64,000 nucleotides of DNA from Symbiodinium natans (lineage: Eukaryota > Sar > Dinophyceae > Suessiales > Symbiodiniaceae). Below, piece by piece: positions 1-9,500 of the stretch. Numbering within the stretch: the stretch's first letter is position 1; every line of letters begins with the position of its first letter. The stretch spans positions 301,340 through 365,339 of the forward strand of contig CAJNDS010002325.1 in the NCBI GenBank assembly GCA_905221605.1, given 5' to 3'. The notes below the pieces were generated by a model. That model was given only the letters and a program-made list of their open reading frames with translations, did no database searches and had not been told where the DNA came from. Made by a program: the position numbers and the translations under genes.

Positions 1-429
1 GTTTCGTGGTTCCACAAGGGCATGCTTCTTCCTGGTTTTTTGACCAGTATGCCCTGAAGGTAGTCTGGTTCCCACTGAAGCTGTACAAGTTGCTGGGGTT
101 TGCGTCATGTCGCTATCATCTAGCAAGGACGCGGGAAAGAATTTGGGGCCACTGAGGCCGACTGGCGACTCCGCTTTAACAAAGGCCAGTGCTGTCTTTC
201 TGGGAGTGGTCTTTCTCCTACTCCTCGAAAGCCACTTGTTTACACTAGCCGTACCTTCTGCACAAACAGGCTGCTCCTGCGTGCTGAAGGAGAAACTCTC
301 TTCATGCTCCGTATCCGCCGGTAAGAGCAGGGGAGTAGCTCCTCGGTCAGAGTCGAGAGTATTCGGAGTGCTGCAAAATTGCGCCCCAAACCCATGTGTG
401 GGAACTGGGGCTTGCTCTTCATGAGCCAT
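1..429 (-). CDS. LINE ORF2, N-terminal fragment (copy 1)
   Basis: This is the start of the endonuclease/RT ORF of the left LINE copy, beginning at an ATG whose twin in copy 2 is at 11822. The reading frame is open to the window edge and the protein differs from copy 2 at scattered residues only. The frame also stays open upstream back to the ORF1 stop near 697, exactly as in copy 2. Only the low-complexity, basic N-terminal region is present, so no catalytic domain is visible here. Identity is certain by comparison with the intact copy; activity cannot be judged. Confidence 0.75.
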   Translation of the reverse strand, partial: MAHEEQAPVPTHGFGAQFCSTPNTLDSDRGATPLLLPADTEHEESFSFSTQEQPVCAEGTASVNKWLSRSRRKTTPRKTALAFVKAESPVGLSGPKFFPASLLDDSDMTQTPATCTASVGTRLPSGHTGQKTRKKHALVEPRN

Positions 430-696
430 GGTCGTGTAAGTCTTGCAGGCGGAGTCCAGCCTGTTTAGAACATATTTGACCACAGGGCTCAATCGCGGGC
501 CTTGACTGCCCTGGGTCTCCTTGCCTCCTTGCTTCGGTCTCCAATGGCGCCGAAGCCTGTGACCCTCCTGAGGAGGCAGAAAAACTGGCTGCTCCAACGG
601 TGCACATCCACCTGCTATACTGCAAAACTGTGACGCGTTCGCTGCGGGCCCTTGCCAGAGGGAGTGCCGCGCCTCACTCCACTGTGGCCCTGTGCC

Positions 697-1659
697 CTAC
701 AGATGCTCATCCTGATTTTCAAGGGGAGTAGCTCGACCCTCGGTTGGGCTACTCCGAAAATCCAATCTTCTTCTTGTCGGGCCGAACTCTGTTCCCTCTG
801 GAAGGGCAGCACCTATCAACTCGGCGGGTACTCCCACCTCCTTCTTCCAGGTGGGAAAATTCTGGGGCTCCCCTTCTTCGGCCTCATGTCTGAGATGCTT
901 GTTCAGCTGCGCCTGCTGCTCAGGCGTGAGGGCAATGCCGGCACATCTTAGGAGCCTGCTGGCTTCAACGGCCTGCTTTGGTTGATCCTCCTTTTCAACC
1001 TGCTCCTTGACTGCAGATTGGATCTTGAGGATGTCCTGCTCTTTCTGGGCGATTTTCTCCGACATTGCTGCAAGTTCTTTCATACTTTGCTCAAACTGTT
1101 CCTTGAGCCTTTCGGTGCGGCTTTGGAGCTGAACCTTCTTGGCAATGAGCGAGCGAAGCTCATTCGTATTCTGTTTGTAGGCCGCCATTGTTTTCTGAAG
1201 TCGCACTTTTGGTGGAACCTCCTCCATTTGCTCATCCCTGGGCTCCTCGATGCCTGCTTCCTTGAGCAGAATCTTGGCTGCTTCATCTGCTCCGTTCCAC
1301 AGGCTCTGTGCGGCCTCCTTGTATTCTTGATCAGACATGGCTCCTCTGGCTTCCAGGCCCGGGGGTGGTTGCGGGTGCGTTGGGGTCCAGCCTGCCGCTT
1401 CTAAAGCAGTCCGGGCTCCTTCATCCAGGTGCTGCCATGCCTGATCTAAGGCCTTCACAGCTCTGTTGCCCTTTTGAGCTTTTGGGGAGATTCTCACCCG
1501 CTCTGGCGTCCACTTCCTCTCAGTGCCCCAGGACCAATTTCCCGTTTTCTTTGGCTTCTTTTTCCACGGTTTGCCACAATGCCAACAGGTGGGATACCAA
1601 GCTAGGTCCTGGCGAGGGACCCAACCTGTGAAGCAATGCTCGCAGGTTGTGAAGCTCAT
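697..1659 (-). CDS. LINE ORF1 (copy 1): zinc-ribbon and coiled-coil protein
   Basis: A 320-aa ORF starting at ATG 1659, nearly identical to 12090-13052. Residues 6-31 carry two CxxC pairs (CEHC, then CWHC), a likely zinc ribbon. Roughly residues 155-235 are rich in K, E, Q and L with heptad-like spacing, a probable coiled coil. This matches the general plan of LINE ORF1 proteins (nucleic-acid binding plus oligomerisation), though I do not recognise a named ORF1 family. It ends in a TAG followed by an in-frame open stretch of about 68 codons that runs into ORF2. Role inferred: RNA-binding component of the retrotransposition particle. Confidence 0.7.
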   Translation of the reverse strand: MSFTTCEHCFTGWVPRQDLAWYPTCWHCGKPWKKKPKKTGNWSWGTERKWTPERVRISPKAQKGNRAVKALDQAWQHLDEGARTALEAAGWTPTHPQPPPGLEARGAMSDQEYKEAAQSLWNGADEAAKILLKEAGIEEPRDEQMEEVPPKVRLQKTMAAYKQNTNELRSLIAKKVQLQSRTERLKEQFEQSMKELAAMSEKIAQKEQDILKIQSAVKEQVEKEDQPKQAVEASRLLRCAGIALTPEQQAQLNKHLRHEAEEGEPQNFPTWKKEVGVPAELIGAALPEGTEFGPTRRRLDFRSSPTEGRATPLENQDEHL

Positions 1660-2149
1660 CTTGGTCAGGAAGAGCCAAAAAGAAAACAGAGGCTCCTAGC
1701 CTGAAGGAAGGGCTCAGATGTTGGACTTATTGAGTTCGGCACACCACTTATGCCGGCGGGCCTCCGACAGAAGTTTCCCAGCGTCAACGATCCAGTCGTT
1801 CCTGGTCTTAGACCAACGTGCCAAAGCACGGAGTTGGTTTGTGACCCTCTGCCCCGGTGTGAGGTCGCGGGCACTGGGCTGCTCCTCGAACTCGGCTTGT
1901 AAATAGGGCTTGATTGATTCCTCCAAAGGAGCCCTCTCGGCTACCCCAAAGCGCTGCACCTCGGAGGTGCGAGATCGCTCTCTGCCCGCCGTGGTGTGGG
2001 GGACCCCAGGCCGGAGGCCGGAGGAAACAAGGAGAGACTCGCTTGCTGCTCAGCCTAGCAACAAGGGAGAGACTCTCCTTGCACTGACACACAGATGGCT
2101 CGAACTACGGACAAGCTGGGGTTGGATGAGGCCTGTTCCCCAACGACAG

Positions 2150-2400
2150 TTTGAGGACTCGAGGCTGGTTCACCACAGCTACCGCTCAGCTACTGTGTGC
2201 ACCCCACCGGGGTTGAGCCGAAACTTGAGCCAGGTCACATATATCACACGAAAGCGGGCTGCGTCGCTAGCCAGGTTAGGCTCTTCGGAACCGAAGTTCC
2301 GGAAAACATTAACTATGCACAGAAAAGGAAAAACTCTCGAGGTGTCCTTGGCCTGCTTAACACGGCCGAACTATGTGCAGGGAACACCGAGAGAAAGCAT
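2150..2400 (-). repeat. LINE spacer module, copy near ORF1 leader
   Basis: About 250 bp that recur at 4612-4950 and, in shortened form, at 13551-13650. Shared blocks include GAGGCTGGTTCA, CACCCCACCGGGGTTGAGCC, CACATATATCAC, GCGGGCTG, TAGGCTCTTCGG and CCTTGGCCTGCT. In the element's sense (minus strand) it lies upstream of ORF1. It carries a spliced-leader-like motif and imperfect palindromes, such as the CCGAAGTTCCGG area. It may be a promoter or 5' leader module; that role is inferred from position only. Confidence 0.7.
2224..2234 (-). other. Relict spliced-leader-like motif (LINE copy 1)
   Basis: The minus strand reads CCTGGCTCAAG then TTTCGGCTCAA. The first block matches the last nine bases of the dinoflagellate spliced leader (…CCATTTTGGCTCAAG); the second looks like a decayed tandem copy. 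It lies at the position of the better preserved motif at 13607-13630. Confidence 0.5.
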
Positions 2401-3641
2401 TGAGGGCTTAACCAGTTCCGCGAGAAGCTCGGCGGCCTACGGCTACTCACTGGTTTGGCTCTATACAAAGCCCTAGGCAAATGTTCTGCAGGTTGAACTG
2501 CCTGGTCTGTACTGCCTACCCTATAAGCCCTGCCTGTACAGGGGAGAAACTCACCCACATTCGGCTCACTCAGAAAAGGCAGAAGGTCCGGAACCGACAC
2601 ATGGGCAATGCCTGTACAAACTGCAAACAAGTGGATTGGCAAAAGTCGCCAACCTCCGGAACAGGCCTAAGCTTTCTCGCACTTACTAACCTAGGCCCCA
2701 GAAACTCATGCCGCAGCAGCACTGAGCTCCTGTTTGCCCCGTATGCTGACCTGGTTTTCTCGCACTTACTCACCAGGGAGGAAGAACCAACTTTCTCGCT
2801 CTTACTCACTGATTCAACCTCAGCGGCTCCAGAGGAACCCACACCACTTGCACGCAGGGAGGGCTTGGTTGATTTGGGCATCTCAGCTGGGCAGGCTTTC
2901 GGGCACCGAGCCACAGCCTTTAACCTCCGCAATCTGGTGCCTCAGGCTGTCCGTCAGCCTAGGTTTTGGTCCCTAACAAACAACGCCTGCCGCTAGGCTC
3001 CTCCTGGCTGGGCTTGCACCACCAGGAGAAAACAACACACCCTGCAGGGACAGCAAAGGAAATACTCAAAGGCCAAACACGGGTAACCCCAAACTGATGC
3101 AGGGCATCATGCCCTCGGCCTCAACCTGCCGGTGTACTTGGATCCTCGTCCGTTCCTCAACATCTCAGCGCGCAACCCTCCCCTCATCAACCAGTGAGGA
3201 TCTACAGGGACCGGTACTGACGTTTTCCGTGCGTGCGCTGCGTTTGCGAGAACCCCGTGTTGGGCCTGAAAGTACCCGCAAGCACCTGAGCCCGAAAACC
3301 CGGTCCAGCGGTCTGCTTGACAGACCGAGCAAGGGTGCCGAACCGGTGTCAGGCTGAACACAGGCCGCATCATGGCGGCCAGTCCTGCCGGGTGTCCAAC
3401 GGAACAACTGCGAACCTATTCCGTTGGATGGAAAAGGGGGTGCCGGGACTGGGCACTGAACTGCTTTCGCTCTAACCTGCTTCCTTATGCAATCATTGCA
3501 AGCAGTTTCGCTTTGATTTGTACATCCTTGCTTGAAAAGGAGAGTCTCCTCTATGACATTGGATTCCGGAGGGGAGAGTCTCACCCTTGATTCTGGCAGG
3601 GCATAGCTCCTGCAATTTGAGTGGGTTGGGGCCGTATTAGG
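2401..3641. other. Non-coding LINE spacer / 3' region
   Basis: No convincing gene. Short ORFs on both strands have no recognisable domain. The stretch holds three near-copies of TTTCTCGC(A/T)CTTACT at ~2676, ~2758 and ~2793, and several copies of a GGGAGA..CTCACC-type motif. It lies between the 305-aa ORF and the leader of the left LINE copy, so it should contain the 3' end of the complete LINE. I see no poly-A or obvious terminal repeat that marks that end. Confidence 0.6.
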
Positions 3642-4559
3642 TCAGACCTCCCAGGGGATGTCTTCCAAGTCTTCAAAGCCACACTCAAGCCATTCACTGC
3701 TGCATGCTTCTTCTGGGGAGTCTAGATCCTGAGAACACCCTTCCTCAAGGAAGGTCCAGCCATGTGCGCTGGCTGCAGAAGACAGCGGCGCCAGCGAAGA
3801 TTCTACGGGCTCCGTACCTTGGTGACCTAACTGACGCAAGTCAGCCAGGGAGGCATCGTCCAGAAACACCTGTCTCCTGACTGCTTGATCGAAGCTCGGC
3901 CAGCTCCACGTGCACTCCAGGAAGTTTTCAAGACAAAGGGCACATTGGAGCTCGATGCGTCTTCCATCCTCTCCATACAAGATCGCTGGTTGCCTTTCCC
4001 CAGGACCAGGCACGAAGTTGAGGTTATGGGTTGGAATGTTACCACAGCCAGTGCAATTGAAGTTCAAAAGGCGAAGCCACTGCACGGGCGGGTCGCCTCC
4101 CGTTCCCCCGTGGAGCTCTGCTGGGTCTTCCATGCATCTCCATTGCCCACAAGGTCCGGCTCGGACTGTTTTGCCGGATTTGCTGGTGCGAACAAAATAC
4201 ACGCTGCTGTCCTCGGAGAGGAGCAGCCACTCTTTCCGGCCCTTGTGATGCCAGCGAAAGCAGAGTGCTTGGTGGAAAGTCCTGCTTTGGCTGGGACCAC
4301 AATTGGCTCTATGGGCCCAAGTTCGCTCTACACTTGCCAGGTTGCTCGAGCTTCTTACCTGGTCTTCCAAAGCTGGAGAAACTCCACAGCCGGCTGTAAG
4401 AGGACTCGCATAAGGGAAGAGTTCCCCAAGCCGGGCTGCTTCGCCCTCCAGTCGGGCCGTGCCTTCCTTCTGGCTCTCTGCATCGCAAGTTGGGTGAGAA
4501 GACTCCAACCCGTCACTTGTTGGCAGTGAGGGTCTCGACTGCACAGGTGCTCTGGACAT
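3642..4559 (-). CDS. Unknown 305-aa protein of the LINE unit
   Basis: An ORF with ATG at 4559, preceded by the spacer module that also precedes ORF1. I recognise no family. Visible traits: a low-complexity N-terminus, two CxxC pairs (CTGC near residue 170 and CALC near residue 207) that could bind one zinc, and an acidic tail rich in E, D and S ending in EDIPWEV. The repeated module in front of it, including a spliced-leader-like motif about 120 bases upstream, suggests it could be expressed from its own transcript. It may be a fourth element gene or an unrelated ORF captured in the tandem unit. Coding status is likely from ORF length and composition; function is unknown. Confidence 0.5.
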   Translation of the reverse strand: MSRAPVQSRPSLPTSDGLESSHPTCDAESQKEGTARLEGEAARLGELFPYASPLTAGCGVSPALEDQVRSSSNLASVERTWAHRANCGPSQSRTFHQALCFRWHHKGRKEWLLLSEDSSVYFVRTSKSGKTVRAGPCGQWRCMEDPAELHGGTGGDPPVQWLRLLNFNCTGCGNIPTHNLNFVPGPGERQPAILYGEDGRRIELQCALCLENFLECTWSWPSFDQAVRRQVFLDDASLADLRQLGHQGTEPVESSLAPLSSAASAHGWTFLEEGCSQDLDSPEEACSSEWLECGFEDLEDIPWEV

Positions 4560-4611
4560 GGCTCAAATGAAGGCTGTGAAAAAGCAGGCCTGGTACCCAA
4601 AACAGTTAGGG

Positions 4612-4950
4612 GACTCGAGGCTGGTTCACACAGCTACCGCTCTGCTACCTGTGCACCCCACCGGGGTTGAGCCGAGACCTTGAGCCAGGTCACATATCAC
4701 ATATATCACTCGAAAGCGGGCTGAGTCGCTAGCCAGATTAGGCTCTTCGGAACCGGAGTTCCGGTAGGTATTAACTATGCACGGAAAAGGGACTCTCGAG
4801 GTATCACATATATCACTCGAAAGCGGGCTGAGTCGCTAGCCAATTAGGCTCTTCGGGACCAAAATCCCGGAAGTTAAGGTGAAACAGTGAGAACAACTAC
4901 TCTCGGGAATGCCTTGGCCTGCTAAACACGGCCGTGCTTGTGAAGGCATC
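4612..4950 (-). repeat. LINE spacer module, internal copy
   Basis: Repeats 2150-2400. Within it a smaller block (ATCACATATATCACTCGAAA through TAGGCTCTTCGG) occurs twice, at ~4697-4760 and ~4802-4860. It lies between ORF3 and the 305-aa ORF in the element's sense. Confidence 0.75.
4679..4689 (-). other. Spliced-leader-like motif upstream of the 305-aa ORF
   Basis: The minus strand reads CCTGGCTCAAG followed by GTCTCGGCTCAACC, the same arrangement as at 2224 and 13607. Sense orientation, ~120 bases upstream of the ATG at 4559. Confidence 0.45.
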
Positions 4951-5060
4951 CGAGATGTTACGGAAAGAGCTACGGGCAGGGAGAACCTCACCATCCCTCA
5001 GAGTCTTTACAGACTTGACAAGATTCTCGCCGCAGCACAGGGAGAAACTCACCTTCTGGC

Positions 5061-6515
5061 TCATCGCAGATCACTGAAACAGGGCCCTCCCGAGTCGATA
5101 ATGCCCTGTTCGCTGAGATGGCTCCAGAAAGGCTGACGCTCCATTAACAACGTTTCCGCGCACCACCTTGGGTACACGCCAACGTGTCTGAGCTTGTCGC
5201 GCAGCCAGCCTTGGCGAGAAGGGCTGAAATCCGCCACAAGCGACCAAAAGCCTGTCCAGCTGTGTTTGGCTTCCTTTCCCTCCCATGCCCATTCATTCGT
5301 GTCGAAGAAAATGAGCCTCGGATGGGGGGAATTCGCCGTGGTACGACTCACAGCTACATTTAGTGGTCCCAAATCGCGGAGGGTCCACCCTGCTGCTCGA
5401 AGATAGGCCAAAATGATGGCCATGTAGCACAAGAACTGGAAGCAACTCTGGCTTCCAGCGCCGAATCGGGTGAGAACCTCAACCCCTGGAACACACCGCT
5501 CCTGCAGCGACATGTAAAATGGAAAAACCTGCTCTCCACCCCTCCACAGCAGGCGGATTCGCACGAGCCCATACCAGTAGACCTTCGCCGTTAAACGGGG
5601 AAAGATGTTACTGATGCGCTCCTCTTCGGCTTGGCTTTCATCCGAAAATTTCCACACCAGGGGAGCCGATTCGGCTACATAGGCTACTCGCGTTCGGCCG
5701 AACATGAGCATAGTCAGATCCATGGTGTCCCGGACATGGAGGCTGTGGGTGATGTCATGGACCATGACTAGGTTGACAGGAAGATAGTGCAGGGGTTCCT
5801 TTGGCTTGCCGCGGTGTGCCTTCCACTGGCCTTGAAAGTGGAACGTGGCTGCCTGTGGGTCTGCCCTCCGACGCTCGTCTACTGCCACTGCGTCGTCTCT
5901 TCCAGAACTGGCCGCTCTATCTGTCTGATGGTTTGCTTCACGGAGGACTATTGATCCTTCATTGGATGCTTTGTTTTCCAGGGGCCACCCTGAGCTCTCG
6001 GGAGAGCTTGCGGGGTCAAGAAGAGAGGTGAGATCCTCAACCTCCGCGTGGGCATCAGGGCGCCCAGGGTTCGATGAGGAGGAGTTTGGCAGAGGAGCCG
6101 CGTTTCGGGAGAGAACCTCTTTTCTTCTGTGCCCGCTTGAATCTGAGGAGCTTCTTAACTTGACCCTTCGTTCCCAGGGGGAAAACTGTTCGGAGCGCCA
6201 CTCCTTGGTTGCATCCGAAGGAGCTTCGGCCACGTCTTCCGCCTGGGCTCGCCTGCTTGGCGGAGGAGCAGGTGGTGTAGGGCGTGGTGTTGAGTTCGCC
6301 CGGAAACGCGCATCGCTTTCCGCTAAGGAAAGATGCCTAGCATGGCTCCTTGCTTTACTCCTGGAGATCGAACCAGGGCTTTTTGTAGGGAGATCTCGCG
6401 CGCTTCTTTCCATGTTCACCTCCCTTGCTGCATCCAGCTCTTCTCGTGGCAATCTTGATTGCTTGCCTTTGAGGCCTTTGGATTTGCCGTGTCCTTTATT
6501 CCATCCTTTTCTCAT
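5061..6515 (-). CDS. LINE ORF3: basic region plus protein-kinase-like domain
   Basis: A 484-aa ORF. Its ATG follows the ORF2 stop by three bases (TGA GCT ATG) in the same frame, so it may be made by readthrough or reinitiation. Residues 1-240 are basic, S/P-rich and probably disordered. From about residue 255 the order of motifs resembles a protein kinase: a FGRTRVAYV segment in place of the glycine loop, PLVWKF with a candidate ATP-binding Lys, an EEERISNIF helix with a candidate Glu partner, then TLRDLGPLNVAV, which aligns with the catalytic loop HRDLKPxN (D and N kept, His absent), and LIFFDTNEW at the place of the metal-binding DFG Asp. The call is by motif order only; a pseudokinase or small-molecule kinase-like fold is possible. 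I know of no LINE family defined by such an ORF. Confidence 0.6.
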   Translation of the reverse strand: MRKGWNKGHGKSKGLKGKQSRLPREELDAAREVNMERSARDLPTKSPGSISRSKARSHARHLSLAESDARFRANSTPRPTPPAPPPSRRAQAEDVAEAPSDATKEWRSEQFSPWERRVKLRSSSDSSGHRRKEVLSRNAAPLPNSSSSNPGRPDAHAEVEDLTSLLDPASSPESSGWPLENKASNEGSIVLREANHQTDRAASSGRDDAVAVDERRRADPQAATFHFQGQWKAHRGKPKEPLHYLPVNLVMVHDITHSLHVRDTMDLTMLMFGRTRVAYVAESAPLVWKFSDESQAEEERISNIFPRLTAKVYWYGLVRIRLLWRGGEQVFPFYMSLQERCVPGVEVLTRFGAGSQSCFQFLCYMAIILAYLRAAGWTLRDLGPLNVAVSRTTANSPHPRLIFFDTNEWAWEGKEAKHSWTGFWSLVADFSPSRQGWLRDKLRHVGVYPRWCAETLLMERQPFWSHLSEQGIIDSGGPCFSDLR

Positions 6516-6518
6516 AGC

Positions 6519-9500
6519 TCACTTCCTAAAAGAGAGAGCGGTTTGTGTCAGGCCATCCTTTTTTGCTTTGGCTTTAATTTTAGCTTTAGACTTGGGAAAA
6601 GCGGGAGTGGTCTGGGGGGGCAGAGGAGGAATCTGAGGGAGAAACTCTCCTGTGCTGCTACTTGCCACTGCTTCACATACACTAGTGTTTGAAGGCACAA
6701 CGGCTGCGGGATGTGGCGAGCAACTCTGCCTCAAGCCGAAGAAGGCTTTCACGCCAGCCTTGGGGTCTAGGCTTCTTTTTTGGGCTTCTTGGAATTTGCT
6801 GTTAGGCTTCTTGCAGACCTGACTGCACCTGCCTTGACATCCCGGTTTGGCCTTTAGGATTCTGACAGCTTGGAAAACTCCACACTTTTTGCATACCACT
6901 GACTCTCCAAGGTTGATCATGTGGTGAGACACATGAAAGCCCCATGGAGTCGAGGTGGGCACAGGCAGACTCTGGCACGGGAACTGAAGAACGTGCTCAA
7001 CCACCTCATGCGGATCGACTTGTTGCACGTAAAGCCCGCACCCTTCGCACTTGATGCACAGGTTGTTGGTGCTTTCTCCGCTAGAGATTTTCCAATTGTG
7101 CATGGTCTGAGGATTGGCCTCCTTGACTGCATGCAAAAGAAGCTGTTTTTTATTGGGTCCTTTTTTGGAGGGAAGCTCGGCCTTGGCCTTAGCCTTCCTC
7201 TCAAATTTGACCTCATTTGCTGAGGGCAGCGGGCAGTTGGCGAGGAGGAACTCAGCTCGCTTTCCTAAGAAAGTGGAGATCTCTCGTGCAGTGCTGTCAA
7301 TTTGCCTGACGTTTGCCACATGCTCTTGTGACAAAATCTCATTAGCCTTTTGACCGCACAGCCAGTCTGCATGTCTGTTGGCTTCCCAGGCCCATGAGGA
7401 GCCGGTGCCATGCCTGGCTGCGTGCTCTTCTTTGGTTAAGTGCCCTTTTGTCCAGACCGGTTTCAATCTATTTCGGTCATCCTGACCTGCGGTCCAGATA
7501 CTTGGCCAAAGGTGATGGGCGTTGGGGTTTTTAAGTCTAGTGAGCGCAATTTTGCTATCGCAGGCCACAAGATTGTTTTTGTTGGACAAGCCCAAAAGGA
7601 AATCAAGTGCCTTTGACTCTGCGTCATTTACCGTGAAACCTACCTGAAGGACCCCCACCGCGCACCCTACAATCTTGTAGGCCGGATCCGGCTCCGGGCC
7701 TTGCCAGCAGCATGCCGGCAGATGGCCATCCCTGCGCTGTATGGCAACTAAGCTCCAGGTTGCCATTCTGAGCCTGGGATCGGAGGCCTGTGGTCCTCCT
7801 GATCCATCCGTGCCAAACCAGACTGGTTGGCAGCTCTGTGCCGCTTCTTCAAGGTTTCCTTCAACATGGGTTTCAAGGAAAGAAGGAGGGTGGTCAGGGT
7901 GCTTGGTAAGCGGGGCTGGGACTAGTCCTCTCAACCAGAAGCATTCTGGTGCATCCACCCTTCTCCTCCACTCAGGGTCGGGGCCAATGTCGTGCGCTGC
8001 CCACGCAGGGCAAGTGTGGAGCGCATGCACAAAGGAGTTGGCCCCACCACACCTCGTGCACACCGCGTGCCCACCATGTCCATTGAAGGCTACAGCGCCT
8101 TGCCAGACCATGCGCAGCCCTGTTACCTTTAGAGTGTTCCCTTTGGCTTTTTTCAGCAGGCTCCTGTGGGTCGTCCAGTCTAAACCTTGCTCGGCTCCTC
8201 CACCGCCGTGCTGGCTTGCAATGCGCCCCCAACGCTCGCGCAACATGGCTCCTCGCAGCTGCTCCTTCACCTGCTGTGCTGTTCTGGCGTTTCCCCACTC
8301 GAGTCTAATGGTGAGGTCAGGCCTCGACCATACTTCCATGGCGGGAGCTTCAAAACCCATGTCGCGGAGATAGCACACCATAGCGGCAATCGGGCCAGCT
8401 GCTAGTCTCCAAGGGTGAGCCGCTCGCGCAAGTCTTTTCCACGTTACCCCCCATGCTTGTTGAATGCGTGGCGCACACGGGCCATTGATGGCTACGCATC
8501 GGCTTAGGCTGTCCCAATGTTCCAGAACGATGCGGATAACCGGGTCTTGGACATTAAACTCGCCCATATCAAAGACCACATCCGCTGAACCAAGCGCCAG
8601 TCTGGTGGAGTGGGACACCGCCATTCCCCTCACCACCTTCATTCTCTTTGGAGACAACCCTTGGGCCTGATGCCCCCAGGTGCCCGCCGTAAAGGCGCTG
8701 GTTTTAAAAGCGCGAATCGCATGCTTTTTCTGGCCTAGCCCTAACCGGTGAAGTTTGGCGCTCCTCTTGACCGCTTTCTGGATGCGGCTGTTTGAGGTCT
8801 TTACCCGCCTCCTTTTGCCTCCAGACGAATCCGCCCCCAAGTCTTTGACGAGACTTTGCACCTGCGGCTCTTTGACCTTTCTCCTGTTACGGAGCTCTTT
8901 TTCCGCAGACCCATCCGAGCATACAAAGGCTGACTTCCGGATGCTGAGCTGCAGCTTGGCTGCCCCTAGCTCCGACTGAAGCATGCGGAACACAGCAAGT
9001 GCCTGCCTTGCTGCTGCCTGTGGCTCGCGGTGCTCAACATCGACTGAGATGTCATCCAGCCATACATCCATGGACTGGATCTGGTTCGCCTGGTAAACTT
9101 TCTGGCAAGTGGGAAACAACGCCAACTTTGCCAAAGCAGGGGCAATGGGGCAGCCTGCCATTATGCCCCTACTGGCCCATATGGGGTGAGAAACTCGACC
9201 CTCGGAAGAGATCAGTCTTTCGCCTCGATATATCTGGAGCGCTATATTGAGGACGACCTGGGGGAAACCCAGGATTTTGGCTTGCTGGATCAGCAGCTCA
9301 TGTTCCACTGTCTCATAAAATGTAGTGAGGTCGATGAAGATACTCACCCGACTTAAACCTCTCGATCGGCTAATTTCAGAGAGGAAGACTCTGCGGACTG
9401 AAATGTCCAAACAAGCTTGCCCTGGACGAGCCGCGTCCCACGGAGCTACAAGCTCAAAGCGGGCTATCCATTCAGCCACCAGGTTGTATCTGGCTTGGGT

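Larger units (their letters stand above)
1..2234 (-). mobile_element. LINE copy 1, 5' portion (truncated by window edge)
   Basis: This stretch repeats 11394-13627 at a constant offset of 11393 bases with only scattered substitutions. It therefore holds the leader, ORF1 and the start of ORF2 of a second copy of the LINE described at 2.4-13.6 kb, in the same orientation. Both ORFs are open. The collinear match ends near the spliced-leader-like motif at 2224-2234, the inferred 5' end. The rest of ORF2 lies beyond base 1. The head-to-tail order of two copies is seen directly; whether they arose by tandem duplication or by two insertions is not resolved. Confidence 0.85.

Noticed and set aside
107-424. 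Plus-strand 105-aa ORF repeated at 11500-11817
   Set aside because: It is the antisense shadow of the conserved ORF2 N-terminus; conservation comes from the LINE duplication.
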